A program made the position numbers and the translations under genes. The notes under the pieces are model-generated. The model searched no databases, was not told the origin of the DNA, and saw nothing but the letters and a program-made list of their open reading frames with translations. From positions 62,001-126,000 of the forward strand of contig MU839166.1 in the NCBI GenBank assembly GCA_030685235.1: 64,000 bases of DNA, given 5' to 3'. Shown one piece after another: positions 38,490 to 49,789 of this stretch; within the stretch, counting starts at the first letter, position 1; each line of letters opens with the position of its first letter. Source of the stretch: Copromyces sp. CBS 386.78 (lineage: Eukaryota; Ascomycota; Sordariomycetes; Sordariales; Sordariaceae).

Positions 38490-40764
38490 CTACCTATCCT
38501 TCACATTGCTCACCGGGCGAACAGCCATCTTGATATCCCCATTCACCTTGCTAGCCACGCTCTCAGTCATCTTGATATCCCCATTCACCTTGCTAGCCAC
38601 GCTCTCCACCAAGCCATTGACCTTCTCCGTAACCTTGGCAGCTGAAGACACCGCGGGCATCTTCAAGCACCCCTCAAAGTAATCCTGCAAATCCTCAAAG
38701 TCCTCCAGCTCACCCAGCCAAGAAACATACTGATCCGGCCTGACAGCCACCACGCATCCCCTCTCCTTATCCACACCATAGTTCTTGTATGCATCGCCAA
38801 AGCCCTCATGGTAGCTGACATCATCGACAAAGATCTTGTCGTAGTCCCAGCCAACGTGCTCATCGAAGGGGTGGAGAATCTCGGGGAAGTCCCTGAGAAC
38901 CTCCGTCTCGGTACGCTTAGCCGAGTGGATGGCCAGGACCTCAACAACACTGTCAATGGGCTTATCCTTTGGCGTGATCCTGCGAATGAAGCTATCTGGA
39001 GCGTCCAGCTTTGCGCAAAACTTCTCCACGCGCGCCTTCTGCTCAGGAGCATGGATGTTGCCGGCGAAGAGCACGATGCGGAAGCGGCCGTCGGCCTTGA
39101 GCCGCTCCTGGAAGTGCCATGGTCTGCCGTCCGCTTGGAGGAGTACCTTGAAGCTGTTGAAGCGCTTGCCAACCGGGATCCCAGTAGCAAGGGCCTGCTT
39201 CTTCGCAAACTCCTCTTCGCTGATCTTCTTCGCTGTGAGCGCAAGCCTGGCGCTCTTCTCGGTACCGTCGCCCTGCAGAGCCGCATCGCCGGGCTTGACG
39301 ACAAGATTGCTGGTGCCATAGTCGACGGAAAAGCCGGAAGCGAAAATGTTGCCCTTGACGAAGGCGTCCTTGAACTCATCCATGTTGACACCCTCCGCGT
39401 CCATCATGTCCTTGGCGGGCCGGCCGGAAAAGAGACGGCTGAACCTGTGGTCGAAGTTGATCAGGTCCTTGGCCACGCGTCGGCGTTCGCTCTGGTAAGT
39501 GCTGAGGATGTCACGCTTGCAGATGCCCTTGGCTACCAGAGCGACCTTCCAGCCGAGGTTGAAGGTATCCTGAATCGAGACGTTCATGCCCTGGCCAGCC
39601 TTGGGCGAGTGGGTGTGCACGGCGTCTCCCGCCAAAAAGACACGGTTGTGCACATCGAACTGGTTGCCCACGCGCTGGCCGATTTGGTACGCCGTCCACC
39701 AGTCGCAGTAGATATAGTCGAGCTTGTACGGCGCAAGAATCTTCTGCGCGGCCTTGAAGATAAAGTCGGGCGTGATCTTGGACCTATCCGCGCGTCCGCT
39801 GGCATCGGGCGTGACTTCCTTCAGCTGGATGTACAACCTGACCATCTTCTTCTCGCGGGGGATGATCATCAGACTGCCGTGGTCGGCCGAGTGAATGGCG
39901 CAGCGCATACGGATGTCGGGGAAATCGGTGATGGGGATGATGTCCATGACGCCCCAGACGAAATCAGTCGCGTCGCCGATGAGCTCTAGGCCGAGAGCCC
40001 GGCGAGTCCAGCTGCGGGCGCCGTCGCATCCGATGACGTACTTGGCGTGGACGACCTCGCTCTCGCCGGAGCGGGCGCGGCTGGCGGCAATCATACGCGC
40101 TTCCTCGTCAAAATCCTCGTGGAGATTACTCCTGAACAAGCCATCGGACGCCTTGCTGGCACTGATGACCTGGGGCGGGGCGGCCTCCTCCTCGGTCAAC
40201 GTCCTCAGGGTGACAGTGACAGGGTACGCCTCATCATCATCCACCTTGGACTCATCGATCACCAAGCTCTCGGGCAACACGCCACGCTCAACCTTGATGG
40301 CGTCCTTGGAGTACTTCTTGATGTTGTCCAAAAAGATGGCCTCGATGCGGCCCTGGTGGAGGACGATCTGCTGGAAGCGGGACAAGCCGACGATGGTGTC
40401 GGGGATGCGGTTCGAACGGCGGATGGTGCCGTGCGCGTCGGGATTCCACATGCAGATCTCGATCATGTGGTTGGACTCCTTCCACACGCGGTCCGCGAAC
40501 CCTAAGCTGTCGAAGATCTCGAGAGTGCGGCATTGGAGACCGTCGGCTTGGCCGCAGAAGATCTTGGTGTTGCGCTTGTCTACGATGCGGGTCTTGACAC
40601 CGCAGTGCGCCATCCACGCCGCGGCCATGAGGCTGTCTTTTTGTCAGTTTAGGAGGTACAGAGAGGGAACGGCTGGGGGAAGTCTGGTCTTACCCTGCAG
40701 GCCCGGCACCAATGATGAGGACGTCCACATTGGACTCCTTGGGCTGGGTGGTGACAGCAGGCAT
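38490..40764 (-). CDS. Phenol 2-monooxygenase-type FAD hydroxylase
   Basis: Exons 40764-40694 and 40632-38490 (intron GTAAGA..ACAG, 61 b) give about 737 residues. These class A flavoprotein monooxygenases use NADPH and O2 to ortho-hydroxylate phenols. The FAD-binding GxGxxG is split by the intron: VLIIGAGPAG at about 15-24, with a helix and the RIVDKR acidic residue after it. The DG motif is VIGCDGARSW (about 222-231) and the GD motif VFLAGDAVHTHSPKAGQGMN (about 355-374). The C-terminal thioredoxin-like domain (about 470-690) resembles that of Trichosporon phenol hydroxylase. A 14-residue unit, ESVASKVNGDIKMT, is duplicated near the C terminus. Substrate is unknown; catechol-pathway, hydroxyquinol or pigment roles are all possible. 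Confidence 0.92.
38526..38609. repeat. 42-base tandem duplication in the phenol hydroxylase C terminus
   Basis: A 42-base unit starting CATCTTGATATCC occurs at 38526 and again at 38568, differing only at the end. It adds 14 codons in frame. Confidence 0.85.
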
Positions 40765-42455
40765 GGTTGCTCGTTATTAATATTATGAAGTAAACAATGA
40801 AGGGAGACCTATAGGTAGGGATAATGCTAGAGAGTGAAGAGGCAGGTAGGTGGAATTTCACAGCCGGGCTCAATGGGGGCGAGATGTCACTCCCTTAAGT
40901 AATTCTTGGGTGACATGACATACCGCATATCACAGCCGGAAAAAAGGAGGATCCTACCACCCCCCTCTCTCTCTCGAGAATATCCCCTCAACAACAACGA
41001 TCAACGAGAGACATGCGATATGCCGCCAACCCAAAAGGCTTCTTCGATAGTCGTCTTGGGTCTAGTCTTGTCCAAGTTCGCCAAGACGGTATCGAGTATC
41101 GACCCGGTTCGGTTACATTACGTACCGCTACACTGCCCACAGGTTATCTGATATCTCTCGTGAACTGAACAAGTCAGGCCTTTTCTCCTGAGCCAACCCG
41201 GATTTGGAAAGTCGGTCGTTGTGCCAGAATGGAAAAGATGGGAAGATAAAGACCGTCAAGTGTGCAAGGATGATGATGATCGGAGCGAAAGGGCATTATC
41301 TCAAGACACTCCCACTTTCTCGCTCATCTGGCCAACATTTCCACAAACGGGTGGACGGGCAGTGAAAGCAACGATAGTGGTTGTCATATGCCCTGGAAAA
41401 TCTGACGGGTTGGTGGTGGTAGGCGAAATGGATGGGTTGATTGTGAGCAACAACAACAACAAGCGATGGATTGATGATGCTATCGAGTAGAGTAGAGAGG
41501 AGAGAGCGGAAGTGGAAGGTCTGGAGGTCTAGAAACGGTGCAGTGCGGTCTGGGCAGTGCAGGGCACGGTGCCGTTGGGCACGCCGCGGCACAGATCATA
41601 TGACGCTGGCCCAGGCAGGGCAGTGTGCCTAGGGACCCACCAACTTTGATACTACGAGTCAGGATTCCTCACTGTATTGACTGTCGGTTCAAGTTGCGCC
41701 GAGGTTAGACTACACTGTAATGCTTTGGCGGCCATTACTGTTCCGTCTGAGTGTCACCCACAACCACTGCGACTCCAATATTTGAGGACCAGACCGAGGT
41801 TGTTAACGGCTACAGCAGTTGTCTTTCTCTAGGAAAGGTTAAAGACGAGTTTGCTACCGATTGGTTACTGCGACTGTCGCTGAAGGCTGGAACTAGGGCA
41901 TCATTTTACGTCTCGCACTCGTTGCCCTCCGTCGACACTCGACAGACGCGCGGGGCAGGGGCACTGTACTGAATGTTCACTCAACCTGATCCATATCGTG
42001 GTGTTGAAGCCGGCGACGGGAGGTTCACTGTGGATTCCCCCGACTCCCCCCCGACTTCCTCGGCTCCTCCTTTGACTCCTCCCCTAGGGCTAGGGTTTTC
42101 CGCTGCGGGGGGCGGGGGCGGGGAACGTTAACATTCCGGCGTCGATCTTATTCTTCAAAGGGGAATTAGACCTAACTGTGAAAGCGTGATCCTACAAGAG
42201 ATACGACTACAAGATTAGGAGGCACAATTCAAAGTGATATTAAGTGTAAAGAGGAAAGGGAAAGTAAATAACGAAGGCATCGCGGATCTAGACATATAAG
42301 TCAGATCTGCCACTCGTTGCCGCCTTCCCTATCCGGAAGCTCTAGATAAGATAAGGCCGTAGACCTTCCATCCGATGTGTCACGGTCATGCAATTGACCC
42401 TATGGCCAGTCCTCCGGTAACCAGTCTAGCCATGCCATGACACTAACCCCAGCTT
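40765..42455. other. Intergenic, border of the RIP block
   Basis: No gene is supported. Short frames around 40906-41151 and 41221-41490 lack signatures. From about 42000 the sequence holds CTCC-rich and G-rich runs (about 42035-42120), then ordinary unique DNA up to the target site of the first retrotransposon. Confidence 0.4.
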
Positions 42456-42460
42456 CTAGT

Positions 42461-42634
42461 TGTCAGATTGTAGGGTGGAGATCTCGACTAGATGAGGCGA
42501 GTCCTAGTCACCTGATTAAGGTCTTGGCATTTCCGGGATACCCGAGCACCCCCCAGACCTTCTGGAGCGGATCAGTCAGACAGCCAGTTTCTAGACAGTT
42601 CAATCAACCAGATCACACACCAGTAAATCTAATA
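42461..42634 (+). repeat. 5' LTR of copia element 1
   Basis: Matches 49050-49223 over the full 174 bases apart from transitions. It starts TGTCAGATTG and ends AATCTAATA, the RIP-altered form of AATCTGACA. Confidence 0.9.
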
Positions 42635-45600
42635 ATTAATAGTCTGATACGCATATTATCTATTAATACAACGATTAGTATTATGAAATTAATAATTAAC
42701 TAAATAATACGATGTCTTTTTTAAAGATTAGCAACGATACTAAGGAGAATATTGCCTACTTTAAAGATAGCGATGATTAGATCCGCTAGGAGCCTATATT
42801 TTGGTTAAAATACAATTCGGATACCTTTAAAAATTAGATTTAAAGTAAGATTAAGAGACCTATAATACCGAAATAATTTGATCCTAGCTAATACCCTATT
42901 ATTAAAGAAGTAAAGGTACGGATTAAAGCCGTTAAAATCGAGCTTAATAATTTTAATAACGGAACCGTCGTCCAAATTAACCTAGACGAAGTAGTTTAAG
43001 GAATTCCTCCTACCGAATTTAGAGAATATAACGAAATAGTTCTCGACACCCTCGTTACCGAAGCGGATTTCCTTAATAAGGAGCTCTTTAAATTAGAGTT
43101 TACGCTTTATCCTAATAATAAGAAAGATTGGAAAGAATTCGTAGTTAACAATAAGGCCGTACGTACCTAAATAAAATTATTAATTAATTATAATCTATAA
43201 AATAGTATTATAAAGGAAGAGTAGGAAACTAATAAATAGTATAAAAGATTTAAAACTATAATTAATTATAAAGTAATCGATAAATAGATTAAAGCCCGGA
43301 AATAGTATTAGGAAGCCGTTACTATACTTACGAAGGAATTTAAGAATTAAGGTAATTAACTTTAAACCTAATTTACCGTAATAAATAACGGCTAAATAAT
43401 AAGTATTAGAGAGACTAAAGTCCCTAATTCCCAATATATTAACTTTATTAACGTAATTAAAATCGTACGCCCTAAATAGTATAAAAGTACTTAGAAATTT
43501 AATAAGGAGATAGCCGCTAGGACTCTTACTTTTATAAAAGTATATAAGGACTTTAAAAAATACAATATCGATTTTATAAAACGCGGAATAAATTTTAAAG
43601 GAAGATATTATAGTACTTTTAGCGCTAGCGAAATTAGTATCGAATTTAATAGTTAAAGATTTGTATTTAGTAATAATTACGAAAAAGATACTTATAATAA
43701 AAACGCTCGTTAAAAAGGCAAAAATAAGAAGCCTACGGGTATTAGGCCTAAAGGTACTATATTTAGGAAAAGAAAATACTAATTGGATACGTCCGAATCT
43801 CAAACGTATAAGAGATTTAGTCTCCCTATATATAAAATATATAAAAGATCCCTATATACCCTTGAAGAATATTAGTATATTAATTTAAATATTAAACCTA
43901 AGAAAGTTATTAAGTTAAGCCCCTATACCTATTATATCGTTAAAGAAAATTTTATAAAAAATTTAAAGCTTACTAAAGAAGTAGAATATATTGTAATTAA
44001 AAATAGCGGAAAGGAAAAGGTACTTAAAAAATAAAAAAACGTATAATTATCCGACGTAAATTACGATATTATTTATAGAACGACTTTTTAAGTTAATAGG
44101 GCGTATTAAATTGGAAAGGAGATCTACCCCTTTAAAAATTTAACGATTTTCGATTTTAGTAGTTCGCTTTATATTTTTAATAAAATTATTTATTTCTTTT
44201 ATTTTCGTTATATTAATTTAAATAATTATATATAGGCTAAAGATATTTAAGTAACAATTAAAGGGTTTAAGAAAGTTAATATTATTATTAGAAGAAAGAA
44301 TAGTCTTTTAAAACTACGGTTGAAAGAAGTCGCTTTTTACCTTAATTTCGCTATTAATTTTATTTCCTATATTTAATTACGAAAGTAGGGTTTCTATTAG
44401 GATTATCGCCCTCCTAATAATTATTTGAAGAAAGTTAATACATTATTCTTTTATTATTTAAATATTATTTATAATTAAACGGTTATAAAAATTATCCCCC
44501 TTTTATTTATTAGAATTTCGTTCGTAATATGTCGATACGAAATTATTTCCTATATTCGATATCCGTTTAAATAGATAGTAAATATTTAATATTTATAATT
44601 CAGGTATTTAGGATTATAAGTATTCAACTATTTATAAAACGTTAATAGGGTACAAATCTACAATATACTATTAATTAAATACGACGCGTACGCTAGAATA
44701 AAGATTAAAACAATAAATTTATTATATATTTAGAAATTGCGGCTATAAATTAGGAGAGAGATTCGTAGCGGATTTCTTGGAATTTAATAAAGGAAATAAC
44801 GGGGTTAAATATCTCTTCCTTATTATATACTATTAATTTAATTATATTTAGGACTACTACCTATTAAATCGTTAATCGGTTATTATTACTATTATATTAA
44901 TATCTTATATTAATATATTTAAATAGCAGTATAATATTAAGGTTAAAACCTTCAAATTCGATAACAAATTTATAAATAACGAGATCTAGTAAAGGTTATT
45001 ATAATGAAGAATAATAATTAAACCTTTTATTCTTAATATATAAATATAAAACGGCAGGGCAAAGCGTTTAAAGGGTATAGTTAAGGAAAGATATAATATT
45101 ATATTAATAAATTCGAAATTTCTAATCGATCTATAGCCAAAGATTATTATTACAATTATTTATTTTATTAATAAATCCCCTTAATACTTTTATAATTGGA
45201 AATCTCCGTTTAAACGGTTTTATACCTATATCGCTCAATAATATGGTTATTAAAAGGTACGCAAACTAGATCTAAATTACTTTAAAATTTATAGTTGTAA
45301 AGTCTTTATAATAATAAGTACTACCTAGAAGAAAGAGAAGCGGCGTTAAAAGTATTTATTTAAAATATAAATAAATTTCTTTATTAATTAATTAGCGATT
45401 TTAATCTACTATATATAAAATCCGTATATAAACCGGATTATTTAAATTAGAAATATAATCTTTAACGAAGAAATTATATATAATTTAAATTTTAAAAAAT
45501 TAAAAAAGGACTTATAAATTAGTAGCGAAGAGTTAGCGGACTTACTTAGTAAATTTAATGAACCGTATAATTAATTTTCGGAAATATCTGAAGTATTAAA

Positions 45601-46539
45601 GAGAAAAGGTTATAGCCTATAAAATAATATTAATAATAGTAATATTAAATTATTATTATTAAACCTTCTAAATAGAAATTATAAATAAAATTAAGATACT
45701 TCTTAAGAGGAGGACGGTTAATTATAAAAAGGAGTTAATTCGTACTATATTTTAAATAAAATATTTATTGAATATATTACGAATATATATCCGTCGCTTC
45801 TATTAACCCCGTTAGTAATACTTAGCGTAAGTTATATAATAAACCGAGTAGTTTATAAATATTTATATTAATAAAAACTTTAGGAAATTATATTTAACGT
45901 TAGGAAATTATTTTAATTAATTTTTAAAACAATAAGGAAGATTATTACTAAGGCGGAAGTATATCGGCTAATTACTAAATTAGGCCGATTTAATAGAGTT
46001 TATTAATAAGATTTACCCCTTATATTTAAATATTATAGCAATTCAAATAATTATTTACTAGGCTAACTCTTTAAAGAGGTAGAAAAGACTTATTTATAGA
46101 ATTATAAAGATATAAAAATATAGATCGAAATTAATAGGGATATATTACGGGTACGAAATAAATAGATTTTCAATTATATATAAATATATATCTATAAATT
46201 TAATAAGAACGGGACGTTTAATAAATATAAAGTATAGTTCGTCGTAAAAGGTAATTAATAGAATAAGAATAATATAAATACGTACGCTTTTACCCTAATA
46301 AAAAAATCGTTTAAATCTATTATCGCTTTCGCCGTAAAATTCAACTTCGAACTAATCTAATATAATATAATCAATACCTTCGTTAATATATATTTCGATA
46401 AAGAGATTTATATATATATACTTCCCAGGTATTAAATCCCTAATAAAGTCCTTAAATTAATTAAAGTATTATATAGTCTACAACGAATACCTTTACTATA
46501 GTAAAGGGAATTTAGTAGTACGTTTAAATCTATAGGTTT

Positions 46540-46670
46540 TATAATAGGGCAGGAGTGCACATGTCCCGACAACGCTAAACTACCCGGTAAAAGGTAGACG
46601 TAATTCTGCTTGCATGGTAGAATCCGAAGTGCACACTATAAACCAGCATTATAGGCACTACCCTATAACA
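46540..46670 (+). repeat. 5' terminal repeat of the TRIM-like element
   Basis: This 131-base direct repeat matches 46998-47128, with transitions at the ends (TATAATAGGG versus TATGACAGGG; CCCTATAACA versus CCCTGTGACA). Confidence 0.85.
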
Positions 46671-46997
46671 CTACCTTCCTTTAAAACGAAGTTTTATACT
46701 TCGAAATAAAGCTCCGCCGGCCCTCCAAGCTTAAGAAACTTCACGGTCTCAAGGGCGGAGGCGGACATTGTCCGCAAAAGATTTCATCGCAATTGAATAC
46801 GACGGCCTATAGCACTACTTGAACCGAAGTTCCAATGGGGTAGCCTTTGACATTTTAGTGCATTTACGCCCTCCAAGCGTAGTGCGGCGGTTTTGCAATG
46901 TTTTTTATTGAGTGGAGCGCACTCGAAAAACCCGCCTTTCTAAAATGCTACTGCGGGGAATCGAACTCAAGGCATCCCACCGTTAAGCAGAATTAAC

Positions 46998-47128
46998 TAT
47001 GACAGGGCAGGAGTGCACATATCCCGACAACGCTAAACTACCCGGTAAAAGGTAGACGTAATTCTGCTTGCAAGGTAGAATCCGAAGTGCATACTATAAA
47101 CCAGCATCACAGGCACTACCCTGTGACA
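46998..47128 (+). repeat. 3' terminal repeat of the TRIM-like element
   Basis: This is the second 131-base copy, ending CCCTGTGACA and followed directly by the target duplication GGTTT. Confidence 0.85.
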
Positions 47129-47560
47129 GGTTTCGAAGTAATCCCTAAAGATCCGTATATTATAAAAAAGAATAGTATCCTTATATTCTACTATATTAAC
47201 AATATTATATTTACATTTAATAAGAATAAGATAAAGGAAGTTAATAGATATATTATAGAACTATAGTCGAAATATTACTTTATAGGAGAAAATAAATTCT
47301 AATAGTTTTTAAATATTAAAATTATTTATTATTAAAATTAAAGAAAGATCTGGCTATTATAAGAAGTTTATATCGAAAAATTTTTTAAACTATTTAAATC
47401 TAATTTTCAACCTACTTTAGTACTTATAAGATATATAGAATTAATCCCTTACGAAGGTATTACTAATTACACAGAGATCCGCTCTTACTAGATTAATATA
47501 GGCTTATTATTCTATATAATAGTTAATACTCGATTAAATATTACGTTCTTAATAAATAAA

Positions 47561-48301
47561 GAGGATGTCTATTCGTACTGTTGACATCGTCTTCTGAGAC
47601 TATACTCCACCCACCTCCGACCACCAGAAGTATTCTTTTGAAAATTTCGCCAAGATTCCCCGCAAAATCCAGTCATTACATTCTTTCGTAACCTGACATC
47701 AGACGGCTGTACATGGCACCAGACTTGTACCCAAATATACAAATTTATAGCACACTTAGCGGCACGGTCGCACATCGCTCGTCGCTCCATCGCACTCAAT
47801 TGAACTCAATTACTCTCAATTGCCAGCGACTGTCAACGACTGTCACAGCTGTCAGCGACTGTCACGACTGTCACGGCTGTCAGCGATTGTCACGGCTATC
47901 ACGGCTGTCAGCGATTGTCACGGCTGTCACGGCTGTCACGGCTGTCACAGCTGTCAGCGATTGTCACGGCTGTCACGGCTGTCAGCAATTGTTACGGCTG
48001 TCAGCAATTATCATGGCTATCGGCTATCAGCGATTGTCACGGCTGTTAGCAATTTTTACGGCTGTCAGCAACTGTTAACGATTGTCACGGCTGTCAGCAA
48101 TTGTTACGGCTGTCAACGATTATCACGGCTGTTAGCGCTATGTAGAAATGTGTAATAGGTTGAAATCTGGAAGCTTGGCAGTTGCGGTACGAGGGAGATT
48201 AGTATTAACAGGGACGGGGCGGCAGGGTTAGGGATATGTATGGGGAAAAAAGTGGGGTACAGTCTCAGAAGACGATGTTAACAGTACGAATAGACATCCT
48301 C
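47561..48301. mobile_element. 741 bp TIR element with 8 bp TSD and minisatellite core
   Basis: Terminal inverted repeats of about 50 bases (47561-47610 and 48252-48301; outer end GAGGATGTCTATTCGTACTG) differ at three positions, all transitions. The 8-base duplication TAAATAAA flanks it on both sides (47553-47560 and 48302-48309), the length typical of hAT-superfamily insertion. The interior encodes no transposase. Its centre is an array of CTGTCA-containing units. It is inserted between the reverse transcriptase and RNase H remnants of copia element 1. A non-autonomous hAT-like element is the best fit. A shorter 6-base duplication reading (AAATAA with ends AGAGG/CCTCT) is possible. Confidence 0.85.
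47825..48140. repeat. CTGTCA/GGCTGTCA minisatellite
   Basis: Dozens of 9-, 10- and 18-19-base units of the type CGGCTGTCA and GCGATTGTCA follow each other with point changes, grading from CGACTGTCA at the left to CGGCTGTTAG at the right. It lies inside the 741 bp TIR element. Confidence 0.9.
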
Positions 48302-49049
48302 TAAATAAATTAGTACAATATAATTATAATTTTAATCCGGCCTATTTGGCAATTAGCGAAAAAATAATATAATATTTTCGAATTACTAAAATTTAAATAT
48401 TATACTTCGGCGGTAGCAACTAATTAGAAATAACTTTAAATACCTCGTTTATAAATAATTTAAATAATCGAAAGAGCTTATAGGGTTTTACAATTAAACT
48501 TTATAATAGTTTGATCTATTAGGATATAATTAAATAAACCATTATTACGACTTCGATAATAGAAGTTGAATTATATATAGTTAAAAGGGTAATTAAAGAA
48601 ACCCTATTTATAACGCAATTAATATCTACTCTAAGGGTAAAGCTATTAGAAAATCCTATCCCTACTCTACAATACAATAATAAATAAACTATTAGGACGC
48701 TTATAAAAGAGACCCTTACCTTTAATACTAAAATAAAATATATAAATATTTATAGATATTAATTAAGGGAGGAGATCCTTACTAAGAAGACGTTCAAAAT
48801 TAAGTATTTGGATACGAAATTAATACTAGTAGATAGATTAACAAAGGTACTAGATGTTTTGAAGTATAAGAAGTTTAGAGAATTTCTGGGTATAGTAGAA
48901 AGATTACCCCAAAAGAAGGATAATCCGGGATTGGAGGAGATCGATCTAAACGATCTAGATAAGAAACTAGGTTTGAATATATAAGAAATTTGTAAATAGC
49001 TTTACTTTTGACCTTAAATAAGTAAAAGAGGTCTATAAGTAAGGGGGTA

Positions 49050-49223
49050 TATTAAATTATAGGGTGGAGATCTCGACTAGATGAAGCGAGTCCCAATTAC
49101 CTAATTAAGGTCTTGGTATTTCCGGGATACCCGAATACCCCTTAGACCTTTTGGAGCGGATTAGTTAGATAGCTAGTTTCTAAATAGTTCAATCAACCAG
49201 ATTACACACTAGTAAATCTGACA
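49050..49223 (+). repeat. 3' LTR of copia element 1
   Basis: 174 bases; begins TATTAAATTA, the RIP form of TGTCAGATTG, and ends AATCTGACA followed by the target duplication CTAGT. Confidence 0.9.
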
Positions 49224-49228
49224 CTAGT

Positions 49229-49488
49229 CGTCTCTGCAGCGGAAGCTTTAACGGTCCCGCAGTGCATTAGTGCCAGTGGGGGAAGTCAAGTGCACGAGGG
49301 TGATGGCTTGGCCTTTGTGGGGTCGTCATGTGCAGCTCAGGAGCCTAGCTCCCTAGGTATAGTACTGGGAATTGGGAAAGGAAGTGCATATTAGTGTACC
49401 TTATAGGGGACCGGAAATCCGGAAGACGACTGACGACGGACGGACGGAAAGACACTCCGTAATGGAATGGAGACTCGGGATCTACAGT
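49229..49488. other. Unmutated spacer between the two copia elements
   Basis: These 260 bases have ordinary base composition and no TpA excess, in contrast to both flanks. They appear to be original single-copy DNA between two independent insertions. No gene is seen. Confidence 0.75.
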
Positions 49489-49777
49489 TGTCAGATTTGC
49501 ACGTAGGGTGGAGATTAAAAAGGTATATAGTAAAAGGTAATTAATTCTAGTAATCCTTGTCTCTATCCTTTTCGAGAGTTACTAGGGTTTAAATATAAGA
49601 TCTAGGGATATTAGGAGGCTAGTTCTTATACGGTAGTATTGTTAAATAGTTTAGATATTAAGTTATGAGTATAAGGGGATCTCTATACCGTATATATAGT
49701 ATATAAGGTTATTTAGATAGGGAAGTATATATTAAACTAGAAGTTTGGCTATTTATATATACCTTAATAATTTAATA
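49489..49777 (-). repeat. LTR (3' in element sense) of copia element 2
   Basis: 289 bases matching 54910-55198; shares TAGGGTGGAGAT with the LTR of element 1. Confidence 0.88.
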
Positions 49778-49789
49778 TACCCCTTTAGT

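Larger units (their letters stand above)
46540..47128 (+). mobile_element. TRIM-like mini-LTR element (589 bp) nested in copia RT
   Basis: Two direct repeats of 131 bases (46540-46670 and 46998-47128) start TRTRAYAGGG-like and end CCCTGTGACA. They flank a 327-base interior. The 5-base duplication GGTTT lies at 46535-46539 and 47129-47133, inside the reverse transcriptase relic. No protein is encoded, so this is a terminal-repeat retrotransposon in miniature or a solo derivative of a larger family. The repeats differ at a handful of positions, mostly transitions, and the GC content is far above that of the host element. Mobilisation would need proteins from elsewhere. Confidence 0.85.
42700..49040 (+). 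pseudogene. Decayed copia gag-pol of element 1
   Basis: No open frame of useful length survives. Translation around 46180-46540 gives recognisable copia reverse transcriptase segments (GTFNKYKV, VVKGN, INTFVNIYFDKEIY, VLYSLQRIPLL), interrupted by stops at TGG/CAG/CAA positions. The frame resumes after the nested insertion at 47134 and includes YINNIIF, the remnant of YVDD. RNase H remnants (LDTSF/NTSF-type, TTSIIEVEL, LQYNNK) lie at about 48310-48760, after the second insertion. The region 42700-43600 would be gag, and 44000-45400 protease and integrase, by order. It is non-functional. Confidence 0.8.
42461..49223 (+). mobile_element. RIP-mutated Ty1/copia LTR retrotransposon, element 1
   Basis: This is a complete element flanked by the 5-base duplication CTAGT (42456-42460 and 49224-49228). 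Its LTRs are 174 bases each (42461-42634 and 49050-49223) with ends TGTCAGATT and AATCTGACA; several ends now show G-to-A and C-to-T changes. A purine-rich AAGTAAGGGGG tract precedes the 3' LTR, fixing the plus orientation. The interior is very AT-rich. It carries decayed gag, integrase, reverse transcriptase and RNase H regions in copia order, with TAA/TAG wherever Gln or Trp is expected. Two other elements are inserted in it, at 46540-47128 and 47561-48301. Confidence 0.9.

Noticed and set aside
38808..39989. 393-codon plus frame over the phenol hydroxylase
   Set aside because: Antisense shadow of a clearly recognised flavoprotein.
46950..46997. tRNA-like sequence on minus inside the TRIM-like element
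   Set aside because: A B-box-like GAGTTCGATTCC is present, but acceptor, D and anticodon arms do not pair, so it is not annotated as a tRNA.
47825..48140. Could the CTGTCA array be a CRISPR or a coding repeat?
   Set aside because: Units are adjacent and degenerate with no spacers, in a fungal genome, inside a TIR element; the short frames across it are chance.
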